Shown in pieces: positions 8,215 to 16,090 of a DNA stretch of 64,000 nt. The stretch covers positions 1-64,000 of the forward strand of contig JAZDJP010000097.1 in the NCBI GenBank assembly GCA_043803805.1. Direction: 5' to 3'. Every line of letters begins with the position of its first letter. The stretch's first letter is position 1. Source of the stretch: JAZDJP01 sp043803805 (GTDB lineage Bacteria > Planctomycetota > JAZDJP01). The translations under genes and the position numbers were made by a program. Under the pieces are notes generated by a model, which searched no databases, was not told where the DNA came from, and worked only from the letters and a program-made list of their open reading frames with translations.

Positions 8215-10542
8215 ATGATGAAAAACACTCGCGTCGAACCTACGTACGAAGTCGCCTGCCGGTGGTGGACCGATCTGCCCGACATCTGGACGCCGATCGG
8301 CTGGAAGGATCACCTTTTCCGATTCAACGTCCTCTGGAACGGTACGATCATTGCCCAACCGGACCTCAACCGCCGGACGGAAACTTGGAAGGGCCAGGGA
8401 GTGCAGATCTCCTTCCAGCCGCTGGCCAGGCCGGAGGACCTCGTGCGGGCCAGGACCCGGCCGCCGGTCTGCCTCACCCGCGACGACGGAATGGTCCGGC
8501 AGGGTTGGAATGACAGTAGCACGCCGGTGCTTTGGACGGAGTGGGCCGAGGACGGGTTCCTGCTACGGCAGGAGGTCTTCGGTCACGTGCCGGGTGGAGG
8601 GAACATCCGGACGGGCATCGAGCCGCTCTTCGCTTGGGTACGGCTTTCCATTCACGACGCCTGCACGGAGTTGCCGCTGGACAAGAACTACGGCTTCGTC
8701 ATCCGGATCAACGCCCCTCACTTCCGGCACACCATGAACATCCGCGGGCACACCTTCGAAGCGGAGCGCTCGGGATATCCCCGGAAACTGGTCGCCCGGT
8801 CCTCGGGCTATTCGCCGGAGAAAGGTTGGCGCCTGCTGGAGCAGGGCGGCAAGGTCCGGCTGGCAGTCGCGCCGGGGCCGCGTTGCCAGGTGAGGTTTTT
8901 CCCAAGGGCGAAAGGCAGCCGCGAGGCTTTCCTGTACGTCGGGCTTCCCGGCAGGGCCGGTGCACACGTGGACCTGCTTATCCCCATGCTCCCGACCGAC
9001 CCGGGGACATTCTGCCGCGAGTTGTCGCTCGGTCGGTCCCGGGCGCTCGCCGAGGCGGACCGGTACTGGCGGAAGATTCCCGCCACCGCCGCCCGGGTGT
9101 TGACCCCCGAACCGGGGGTCAACGACACCATCCGGCACAGCTTGAAACTCGCCGAAGTGATTGCCGAGAAAAACCCGGCGGATGGCAACTACTCGATGCT
9201 GACGGGATCGCTATGCTACGCGGACCTGTGGGCCACGCCGCATTCCATGGCCTGCATCATGTTGCTGGACACCATGGGCTACCACTCGGTGGTGGAGAAG
9301 TACCTGGAGATCTTCCGCAAGGAGCAAGGGACGGTGGTTGCCCCGGGGGACAGTTTCCGGCTCCATCCGGGATATTTGAGTTCTCCCAAGACATTGACCT
9401 CCATTGACTGGTTGACTGACCACGGAGCGCTTCTGTACGCCATCGCGGAGCACGCTCTGCTTTCGGGCAGCCGGGAGTTTATCGAGCGCTGGACGGAGGT
9501 CATTGTCAAGGCATGCGAGTTCATTCAGTATGCCCGCGCCATCAGGAACCACCCCGGAGTGAAGGGCATCCTGCCGCCGGCGGTGGCCACGGACAGAGGC
9601 ACACGCATCCAGGCGATCTGGAATGACGGCTGGAACTACAAAGGATTGACCGCTGCGGTGAGATTTCTCCGGCAAATCGGGCATCCCCGGGCGGTCGAGT
9701 TTGCCGCGGAGGCCCGCGATTACCGGGCTGTCTTTCAGAAGGCATTCCGTGAGAAAACGGCTCATAAGCCCCGATGGGTGGACTCACGAGGCAGGAAACA
9801 TCCATTCACGCCGACGGCGCTCTTCGGGGACGACCCTGCCGAGACCCGCCACGCCTTCTACCTCGACGGCGGCCCGCTCTTCCTGGTCTACGCGGGGCTG
9901 ATGGACGCGGACGACCCGCTGATGCGCTCGACGCTCCTCTGGTTCCGGGAGGGGCCGCAGACGAAGTTCCTGCGCCACGACTCCAACTGCTGGCAGGTTC
10001 CGGCCCTGTGCCACGAGATGTCCAGTTGCGAGCCGTGCTACAGTTGGAACGTCTTCCACTCGCACCAGTTGGGCGACCGGCAGAACTTCCTGGCCGGGAT
10101 GTACAGCCTGTTTGCCGGCACGGTATCGAGGAAGACCTATGTCTCCTGCGAGACCCGTGGAGGCATTACCGGGATTGTCGTCGCGACGATGTTGCCCGTT
10201 TACCTGGCCCGCCTGGCTGTCGTGGACGACCAGCTCGCCGAGGGAGAACTTCACTTGCTGCGGCTCGCGCCGCTGGCCTGGTTGAGGAAAGACCGGGAAA
10301 CGGTCTTCGATCGCCTGCCCACCGAGTACGGCCCGGTCAGCCTGCGTTTCAGGCTCTCACGGGACGGCAGGACGCTCCGGGTGAAGTTCGCGCCGCGCTG
10401 GCGCGCCCGGCCCGCGCGGGTGGTCCTGCACGTTCCCCCGGTCGATGGTCTCAAGAAGGTGATCGTCAACGGCGAGCCGGCCAGGGCGACGGGCAGGCGG
10501 ATCGTGCTCGGCGAGCCACGGTTTTGCGGTTCCCGGCTTTGA
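8215..10542 (+). CDS. Putative (alpha/alpha)6-barrel glycosidase-like protein
   Basis: A 775-aa protein whose N-terminal 290 residues look like a beta-sandwich. The central part (about 300-640) resembles a six-hairpin glycosidase barrel, with repeated helical pairs and aromatic acidic motifs such as GSLCYADLWATPHSM and IWNDGWNYKG. A short C-terminal beta domain follows, ending in a glycosidase-tail-like VDGLKKVIVNGEPAR. The ATG at 8215 was chosen over 8185 because AAGGAG sits eight bases before it. It is last in the sugar operon and meets cstA tail to tail two bases later. I cannot name a CAZy family. GH families with this fold include trehalases, rhamnosidases and phosphorylases. Confidence 0.65.
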   Translation: MMKNTRVEPTYEVACRWWTDLPDIWTPIGWKDHLFRFNVLWNGTIIAQPDLNRRTETWKGQGVQISFQPLARPEDLVRARTRPPVCLTRDDGMVRQGWNDSSTPVLWTEWAEDGFLLRQEVFGHVPGGGNIRTGIEPLFAWVRLSIHDACTELPLDKNYGFVIRINAPHFRHTMNIRGHTFEAERSGYPRKLVARSSGYSPEKGWRLLEQGGKVRLAVAPGPRCQVRFFPRAKGSREAFLYVGLPGRAGAHVDLLIPMLPTDPGTFCRELSLGRSRALAEADRYWRKIPATAARVLTPEPGVNDTIRHSLKLAEVIAEKNPADGNYSMLTGSLCYADLWATPHSMACIMLLDTMGYHSVVEKYLEIFRKEQGTVVAPGDSFRLHPGYLSSPKTLTSIDWLTDHGALLYAIAEHALLSGSREFIERWTEVIVKACEFIQYARAIRNHPGVKGILPPAVATDRGTRIQAIWNDGWNYKGLTAAVRFLRQIGHPRAVEFAAEARDYRAVFQKAFREKTAHKPRWVDSRGRKHPFTPTALFGDDPAETRHAFYLDGGPLFLVYAGLMDADDPLMRSTLLWFREGPQTKFLRHDSNCWQVPALCHEMSSCEPCYSWNVFHSHQLGDRQNFLAGMYSLFAGTVSRKTYVSCETRGGITGIVVATMLPVYLARLAVVDDQLAEGELHLLRLAPLAWLRKDRETVFDRLPTEYGPVSLRFRLSRDGRTLRVKFAPRWRARPARVVLHVPPVDGLKKVIVNGEPARATGRRIVLGEPRFCGSRL

Positions 10543-10544
10543 AT

Positions 10545-12335
10545 TCAGGGCTTTCCCCCTGGTGCCGTGTGACGGCGGAGGGCCCCGACCGCCTCGAAGG
10601 CGACGAATAATGCGAGGACGAGAAGCACGCCCGCCACGGGCAGACTGTAGTGAAGCACGGGCCTCGCGGCCCGGAGGGATCGGATTCCGTCCAGGATGAT
10701 CTGGGTGAGGGATGTGAGCGTCACGGCGAGCATGAACAGCATGGGAATCGCGGCGAACAGCCACGGCCGGCCCGTCCGGCGCAGCCACACCGTCACGACA
10801 AGGAGGGTCATCGCCGCCAGTAATTGATTGCTTGTGCCGAAGAGAGGCCAGAAATAACTCCAGGCGGGGACGGATTTCCCGGTCGCGGGGTTCGTGAGGT
10901 TCGCCGTGACGAAGAACGCCGCCGGGAGCAACGTCCCGAGCGTCGCGAGGACCGCCCCGGTTTTTCCCGAGAGGCCCGTCAGTTCCTGGAGGATGTACCG
11001 CCCGAGCCGCGTCGAGACATCCAGCGTGTCATACACGAACGTTGCGAACGCGAGAAGCCCGAACGTCATGGCGAGATTCCGGAATTCGGCGTTTCCCGAG
11101 AAGATGCCCAGGAACTGCGCGATGCCGTGGGCATAGATTAGATTCGGGCTGCCCCCGAACTGCTTCGCCTGGCCGGTGGTGAGCATCATCAGCGTCGCGA
11201 GGGCCACGAGGGCCACGAGCCCCTCGAGAAGCATCCCGCCGTAGGCCACCGGGCGGGCGTCCGTCTCGCATGTCAACTGGCGGGACGTCGTTCCCGAGGC
11301 GACGAGGGCGTGGAAGCCGGAACACGCCCCGCAGGCCACCGTCACAAAGAGCACCGGATAGAGAAATTGCCCTTGGGGATTACAGAGTCCCGTGAAGGCC
11401 GGGTAGAGCACGGCCACCGGGGCGGCGGCGCCCCAGCACCCGGCGAGGATGCCGACGGCGCTCACGGCGAGGGTGATGTACAGGAAGAATCCGCCGAGAA
11501 ACCCCCGCGGCTGGAGGAGTAGCCACATCGGCAGGAGCGCCGCGACGCCGCAGTAGGCCAGTAAAATGATATCCCAGGATTTCTGCGCCGCGCGTTCGGC
11601 GTCGGCCGGAGCGAGGCCGGCGAAGAATTTTCCGGCGATGTCAATCGGCACGAACTTTCCGGCCCAGATGCAGACAAAAATCAGCGGCACAAAAATGAAC
11701 GCCGCCTTCTTCCCGGAGATCCCCGTCAGTTTCAGGACGAGCCCCATGAGAATCGGCAGGAGGAGGTACAGAAACGAGGCCCCGGCCACGTCCGCCCCCC
11801 GGACGGCCCGGGCCGCCTCCGCCCCGGCGGCGGTCGCGCCGTCGAGTTGGGAATCCGAAAGATTCTTCACGAACGCCGTCGCCGTCACGTCGGTGAAGGC
11901 GATGATGACATAGATCAATGTCAGCCAGACGAAGAGCAAAAACAGCGTGTGCGCCCGCGGGCTCATGTGTTCCCGGACCACCTCGGCGAGGGAGCGCGCC
12001 TTGTGCCGGACGCTCGCGACCAGGGCCGCGAGGTCGTGGACCCCGCCCACGAACACCGCGCCCAGGAGAATCCAGAGGAACGCGGGGAACCATCCGAACA
12101 TGAGCCCCGCCGCGATGGGGCCCACCACGGGTCCCGCGGCCGCGATGGCCGAGAAATGCTGGCTGAGGAGATACCCGGCGCCGGCCGGGACGAAATCCGC
12201 GCCGTCCGCCTGCGTGTGCGCCGGCGTCGGCCGGGCGTCGTCCAGCCCGAACGCCCGCGCGAGATATCGTCCGTAGAACCGGTAGGCGAGGGCGAAAAAC
12301 CCCGCGGCGCCGGCGATGAGGAGGATGATGAGCAT
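10545..12335 (-). CDS. cstA: Carbon starvation protein CstA, pyruvate or peptide transporter
   Basis: A 596-aa polytopic membrane protein of the CstA family, which imports pyruvate in Escherichia coli and has also been linked to peptide uptake. Conserved features include the short hydrophobic N terminus, AGPVVGPIAAG, GGVHDLAALVASVRHK and the late LTNPATGKSVPAWSYFWP block. Hydrophobic segments run through the whole length. The size matches the shorter Bacillus-type CstA rather than the 701-aa E. coli protein. A TATAAT box ends eight bases before the ATG, so the transcript is nearly leaderless. It converges with the sugar operon. Confidence 0.93.
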   Translation of the reverse strand: MLIILLIAGAAGFFALAYRFYGRYLARAFGLDDARPTPAHTQADGADFVPAGAGYLLSQHFSAIAAAGPVVGPIAAGLMFGWFPAFLWILLGAVFVGGVHDLAALVASVRHKARSLAEVVREHMSPRAHTLFLLFVWLTLIYVIIAFTDVTATAFVKNLSDSQLDGATAAGAEAARAVRGADVAGASFLYLLLPILMGLVLKLTGISGKKAAFIFVPLIFVCIWAGKFVPIDIAGKFFAGLAPADAERAAQKSWDIILLAYCGVAALLPMWLLLQPRGFLGGFFLYITLAVSAVGILAGCWGAAAPVAVLYPAFTGLCNPQGQFLYPVLFVTVACGACSGFHALVASGTTSRQLTCETDARPVAYGGMLLEGLVALVALATLMMLTTGQAKQFGGSPNLIYAHGIAQFLGIFSGNAEFRNLAMTFGLLAFATFVYDTLDVSTRLGRYILQELTGLSGKTGAVLATLGTLLPAAFFVTANLTNPATGKSVPAWSYFWPLFGTSNQLLAAMTLLVVTVWLRRTGRPWLFAAIPMLFMLAVTLTSLTQIILDGIRSLRAARPVLHYSLPVAGVLLVLALFVAFEAVGALRRHTAPGGKP

Positions 12336-12336
12336 A

Positions 12337-12349
12337 CGGAATTATTATA
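12337..12349 (-). promoter_or_regulatory. cstA -10 box, transcript start two bases before ATG
   Basis: TATAAT on the minus strand (12344-12349) predicts initiation at 12337, with the cstA ATG at 12335. No Shine-Dalgarno can fit in the two-base leader. Confidence 0.65.
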
Positions 12350-12359
12350 GGGGATGGTT

Positions 12360-12420
12360 GAGGAGTGAAAAGTGAATAGTGAATAGGGGGGGGAGAAGTG
12401 CTGAGTACTGAGTGCTGAGG
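12360..12420. repeat. Intergenic simple repeats
   Basis: Degenerate tandem words GTGAATA/GTGAAAA, a run of nine G and then GTGCTGAGTACTGA are repeated back to back. They encode nothing and look like intergenic simple-sequence filler. Confidence 0.6.
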
Positions 12421-12436
12421 ACAGATGAAATTCCGA

Positions 12437-12493
12437 CCCTCCTATGCGCAAGGCGCTACGGAGGGCCCTGCGAAGCCCTTGGGCGAAGCAGGG
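12437..12493. repeat. Paired REP-like palindromes
   Basis: Two hairpins abut. The first closes with CCCTCC (12437-12442) and GGAGGG (12460-12465). The second is a perfect nested palindrome: CCCTGC-GAA-GCCC-TT-GGGC-GAA-GCAGGG (12466-12493). The paired layout is typical of repetitive extragenic palindromes. It is followed by a short GAATTCCGAATGCCGAATT repeat. Confidence 0.75.
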
Positions 12494-12602
12494 ATGCCGA
12501 ATTCCGAATGCCGAATTAATTCAGCAATCATGATTCGACATTGCCTGGCGGATATGTTGTAATGGGGAACCCGGGGGTTGTTCATTTCACGTCCGGTGAC
12601 GT

Positions 12603-13484
12603 ATGAGTTATTTGAAACGGATTGTGATCATTATCCTTCTCCTGATGGTGACGAATGGGGCCGAGGCCATGTTGCGTGCCAGCCCGGAGATATCGTCCGT
12701 CGCTCTGGCGCCGGAAGACCCCAATGTGGTTTACATATACCTCAACCACATGTCGTGCAAGGCTGCGGTCAGTGCCGATGGCGGTCTGACGTTCAAGGGT
12801 GTTGATGAAAAGGCAATCCCCGTCAATCTGACGACGAATCTCGCTTCCGGCACAAGGCGGTATGTTCTTGTTGACTCATTCCGCTTGTTTCGCTCGGATG
12901 ACGGGGGGACAACATGGATGGATACCGGGGCGGCATCGTTCATTTGGGATCAGAACAAGATTGAGGTGGAGAAGGCAAAGAAACAGTTTCATGAGAAATA
13001 TGGGGCGCGGCTTCCAGACCGATCCGTGCTGTGGAATCCGTTGTTTGGATTGTATGCAGGCGCATATTTTCTTGTTGTCTTACTATCGTTGCGGGGGCAG
13101 GGGTGGTTCCGTGCAATGGCGACGGGACTTCGAGGGGTGCTGATTATCCTTCTCCTGTGGGGTTTTATCTTGGGTTTTCATGCGATCAATTGCTATTGGG
13201 CGGATTCACAATACCCGATGGCGTATTGGAACACGTCAGCGAGGTTTCATCCAAATCCACAACTAGGGTTGGCGATGAGTATTGCATCTCGCCCGTTGCC
13301 ACTCCTTGCATACTTGTTCATGTTGTGGCCAATCCTGCCAGGGTCATTGGATGTCCTGATGGCTCTCGGACGCAACCGAAGCGATGCTAGGCGTCGTGTG
13401 TATCTCGCGATGGCTGTCGCGATGGGCGCCATTTTTGTTGCGTTTCATTTGTGGATGATGTTCGCCGGTTCTTTTTCAGAATGA
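12603..13484 (+). CDS. Membrane protein with Asp-box-like motifs, function unknown
   Basis: A 293-aa protein with a signal peptide or N-terminal anchor (residues 1-23). A short extracytoplasmic domain follows with two BNR/Asp-box-like motifs (SADGGLTF and RSDDGGTTW), as in sialidase and sortilin-type propellers. There are then about four transmembrane segments from residue 150 on. Two Asp-boxes are too few for a full propeller. It sits alone between cstA and bioB behind an intergenic palindrome cluster, and its codon use is less GC-rich than its neighbours. I do not recognise a family. Confidence 0.7.
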   Translation: MSYLKRIVIIILLLMVTNGAEAMLRASPEISSVALAPEDPNVVYIYLNHMSCKAAVSADGGLTFKGVDEKAIPVNLTTNLASGTRRYVLVDSFRLFRSDDGGTTWMDTGAASFIWDQNKIEVEKAKKQFHEKYGARLPDRSVLWNPLFGLYAGAYFLVVLLSLRGQGWFRAMATGLRGVLIILLLWGFILGFHAINCYWADSQYPMAYWNTSARFHPNPQLGLAMSIASRPLPLLAYLFMLWPILPGSLDVLMALGRNRSDARRRVYLAMAVAMGAIFVAFHLWMMFAGSFSE

Positions 13485-13603
13485 CGCCGAACACCGGCAT
13501 CCAGTTGCCAGATCCCGGTTTTCCGTTTTCCGCGCGCGAACTCCCCATCTCCTTTTCGTGTTTTCGTGGTTGTGAAACTCGTGCTTGTTGCGGGCAAAGA
13601 ATC

Positions 13604-13615
13604 TATAATCCGGGG
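13604..13615 (+). promoter_or_regulatory. Leaderless -10 box of bioB
   Basis: TATAAT (13604-13609) is followed by exactly six bases and then the ATG at 13616, so the predicted first transcribed base is the A of the start codon. Confidence 0.7.
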
Positions 13616-14644
13616 ATGATCGGTTCATTTTCCGCCGCCGTGGATTTCGCCGCCCTCGCCGAACGCGTGTTGTCCGGGGGGGAGGCGTCCCGCGACGAGG
13701 CGCTGGCGGTTCTCGCCGCGCCCGACGACGCCCTCCTGCCGCTTCTTCAGGCCGCATTCCGGGTGCGGGAACGCCATCGCGGGCGGAATGTCGCGCTCCA
13801 GGTGTTGATCAATGCCAAAAGCGGCGTCTGCCGTGAGGATTGCGGCTACTGCTCCCAGTCGGCGGTGTCGAAGGCGGTCATCGAGCGCCACCGGCTTCTC
13901 CCAAAGGCGGATATCCTGGCGGGGGCGAAAAAGGCGCGCGACGCCGGCGCGATAAGGTTCTGCATCGTGACGAGCGGCCGTTCGCCGTCGGATGCCGAAC
14001 TTGACGCCATCACCGACGCGGTTCGTGACATCAAAAAATCCATCGGCATCCCGATTTGCTGTTCCCTCGGGTTCCTCGACGACCGTCAGGCAAAGGTGCT
14101 CAAGGATGCCGGGGCGAACCGCATCAATCACAATCTCAACACAAGCGAACGGTATCATTCCCGGATCAACACCACCCACGCCTGGCGGGACCGCCTGGAG
14201 ACGCTTCGGGCGGCGCGGGGGGCGGGTCTGGAACTGTGCTCCGGCGGAATCGTCGGGATGGGGGAGATGGACGGGGACGTGGCGGATCTCGCGCTCGCCC
14301 TCCGGGAGGTGAAGCCGGATTCCATCCCGGTGAATTTCTTCCACCCGGTGGCGGGGACGCCGCTCGCCGGCGTGGACGGAGGACTCACTCCCCGGCGGTG
14401 CCTCAAGGTCCTGGCGATGTTCCGGTTCGTCCATCCCGCGGCGGAAATCCGCGTCGCCGGAGGACGGGAGCATCACCTGCGGAGCCTACAGTCTCTGGCC
14501 TTGTATGCGGCCGATTCATTCTTCATCGGCGGCTACCTCACAACGCCGGGGATGGGGCGGGAGGAAATGATAAAAATGATCGAGGACGCGGGATTCGTGT
14601 GCCAACTGAACCGGAGCGCGGAATTGGAGATGGGCACATCATGA
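13616..14644 (+). CDS. bioB: Biotin synthase
   Basis: A 342-aa radical SAM enzyme that inserts sulfur into dethiobiotin to make biotin. The radical-SAM cluster motif CREDCGYC supplies Cys72, Cys76 and Cys79. SQSAVSKAVIERHRL, NHNLNTSERYHSRI and CSGGIVGMGE are diagnostic for BioB, and the late RVAGGREHHL region supplies the [2Fe-2S] arginine context. The ATG at 13616 is supported by a TATAAT box six bases upstream and by homology beginning shortly after. The upstream in-frame extension has no coding character. Its stop overlaps the next gene's start (ATGA), so the two are translated together. No other biotin genes lie in the window. Confidence 0.95.
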   Translation: MIGSFSAAVDFAALAERVLSGGEASRDEALAVLAAPDDALLPLLQAAFRVRERHRGRNVALQVLINAKSGVCREDCGYCSQSAVSKAVIERHRLLPKADILAGAKKARDAGAIRFCIVTSGRSPSDAELDAITDAVRDIKKSIGIPICCSLGFLDDRQAKVLKDAGANRINHNLNTSERYHSRINTTHAWRDRLETLRAARGAGLELCSGGIVGMGEMDGDVADLALALREVKPDSIPVNFFHPVAGTPLAGVDGGLTPRRCLKVLAMFRFVHPAAEIRVAGGREHHLRSLQSLALYAADSFFIGGYLTTPGMGREEMIKMIEDAGFVCQLNRSAELEMGTS

Positions 14645-15183
14645 AAATCTACACGAAGACCGGCGACGACGGCGCCACCTCCCTTCTCGGTGGAGGCCGG
14701 GTGTCCAAGGCCTCCGTCCGCATCGAGGCCATCGGGGCGGTGGATGAATTGAATTCCATCATCGGTCTCTGCCGGGTTCGCGCGGCGGATGGGGCGGTCC
14801 GCGGTCATCTCGCCCGCGTCCAGTCGGAATTGTTCCGGGTCGGGGCGGAACTGGCCGCGTCGGGACGGTGGATCGGGAAAATCACGCGGGGCGTCGGGAA
14901 ACGGGAGACGGCGGCCCTCGAACGCGCCGTGGATCGCATGGAGAAAGAACTGCCGTTGCTCACGGAGTTTATCCTGCCCGGAGGGAGCGAGGCGGCCGCG
15001 CTGGTTCATCTCGCGCGGAGTTTCGCGCGACGGGCGGAACGCCGCGTGGTGGCGCTGGAGGGGCCGGAGCGGGTGCGGCCCGGGCTGGTCCGCTACCTCA
15101 ATCGTCTCTCGGATTTCCTGTTCGTCGCGGCGCGGATCGAGAATCACCGCCGGGGCGCGGAGGAGGAGACGTGGCGCGGGTAG
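14641..15183 (+). CDS. Cob(I)alamin adenosyltransferase, PduO type
   Basis: A 180-aa PduO/MMAB-type ATP:cob(I)alamin adenosyltransferase, which makes adenosylcobalamin. The N-terminal ATP-binding signature TKTGDDGATSLLGGGRV and the Glu-containing VDELNSIIGL are intact, and the C-terminal RYLNRLSDFLFVAAR matches the family's cobalamin-contact helix. It overlaps bioB by four bases and has no separate ribosome-binding site, which suggests translational coupling. There is no cobalamin riboswitch in front of it. Confidence 0.93.
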   Translation: MKIYTKTGDDGATSLLGGGRVSKASVRIEAIGAVDELNSIIGLCRVRAADGAVRGHLARVQSELFRVGAELAASGRWIGKITRGVGKRETAALERAVDRMEKELPLLTEFILPGGSEAAALVHLARSFARRAERRVVALEGPERVRPGLVRYLNRLSDFLFVAARIENHRRGAEEETWRG

Positions 15184-15190
15184 GGACAGA

Positions 15191-15228
15191 CTTGTCGAAG
15201 CCCGCTCATCCTGAGCTTGTCGAAGGAT
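15191..15228. repeat. Short dispersed-type repeat with internal palindrome
   Basis: CTTGTCGAAG occurs twice (15191-15200 and 15216-15225). The second copy lies in an ATCCT/AGGAT hairpin around GAGCTTGTCGA. This is the CATCCTGAGCTTGTCGAAGG word known as an abundant intergenic repeat in many bacterial genomes. The remaining bases to 15442 hold only weak hairpins and the next promoter. Confidence 0.6.
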
Positions 15229-15410
15229 AAGCCAGCGCGCTGCTCATGGTTCGTGGTTCGACACCTATTTTAATTTTTAAGGAATGCTCACCATGAACGA
15301 ACGCCCATAGGGGCTCATCATGAGCGGCATTGAGGATTTCGTCCTGTTTGGTTCCGGCGATGCCGGGTTGGGAATGCCGGATAACGGGTTGCGCCTTCCC
15401 GTGAAATGAA

Positions 15411-15438
15411 GTATAAACATTTCAAGAGAATGGAGGTG
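15411..15438 (+). promoter_or_regulatory. Promoter and Shine-Dalgarno of the isochorismatase-like gene
   Basis: TATAAA at 15411-15416 is followed by a leader of about 20 nt and a strong GGAGGTGA ahead of the ATG at 15443. This gene is therefore leadered, in contrast to bioB and mnmG nearby. Confidence 0.45.
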
Positions 15439-15442
15439 ACGT

Positions 15443-16090
15443 ATGCCCGGCGCCGTATACTTCGACGTGGATACCCAGTATGACCTCATGATGCCCGACG
15501 GCGGGCTGTATGTGCCCAAGGCGGTCGAGATTCTTGTTCGTCTGAAGGAACTCATGGCCCACGCCCGGAAGGCCGGCATCCCGATTCTCGGTTCCGTCGA
15601 GGAGCACACGAAGGACGACGCGGAACTCTCCACCCGCCCGGATTTCAAGCGGACGTTCCCGGCCCATTGCATGCGCACCACGCCCGGCCAGAGGAAGATC
15701 ACCGAGACCCTGCCGGCGGATCCCCTCTGGGTGGATGAGAAGCCGCTCGCGCGGGAGGACCTGGTGCGCCTCGTGACCCATCACCGGGGGGAGGTCTATT
15801 TCCGGAAGTCCCAGTTCGATGTTTTCACCAATCCCAACGTCCTTCCCGCGCTGGACCTCTTCCGGCCGGTGGAGATTGTCGTTTTCGGCGTCATGCTCGA
15901 CCTGGCCGTTGCCTGCGCCATCGAGGGGTTCCTGAAGCATGGGAAATCCAGGATTGTTTTGGCGGAGGACGCCGTCCGCGCGGTGGACGAGGCCCGGGGG
16001 AAGCAGCTCCTGGCGGATTGGAAGGCGCGCGGGGTGTCCATCGTCAAATCATCCGTCCTGGTCGGAGCGGCGGAATCGGGCGCTTCCTGA
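15443..16090 (+). CDS. Isochorismatase/nicotinamidase-family protein lacking the usual catalytic cysteine
   Basis: A 215-aa alpha/beta hydrolase of the isochorismatase superfamily. The Asp of the triad is present (Asp8 in FDVDTQYD), as is the Lys (Lys122 in FRKSQFD). The HC segment of nicotinamidases is kept as PAHCMRTTPGQ. In the third motif the family has G-V-x-x-D-x-C-V, but here the sequence is GVMLDLAVAC, which puts Ala155 at the nucleophile position. A Cys lies three residues later (158). The protein may be inactive, may use Cys158, or may have a binding role. It ends base to base against mnmG on the other strand. Confidence 0.82.
   Translation: MPGAVYFDVDTQYDLMMPDGGLYVPKAVEILVRLKELMAHARKAGIPILGSVEEHTKDDAELSTRPDFKRTFPAHCMRTTPGQRKITETLPADPLWVDEKPLAREDLVRLVTHHRGEVYFRKSQFDVFTNPNVLPALDLFRPVEIVVFGVMLDLAVACAIEGFLKHGKSRIVLAEDAVRAVDEARGKQLLADWKARGVSIVKSSVLVGAAESGAS

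Noticed and set aside
14400..14640. Cobalamin riboswitch in front of the adenosyltransferase gene
   Set aside because: The gene starts inside the end of bioB with no leader and no B12-box.
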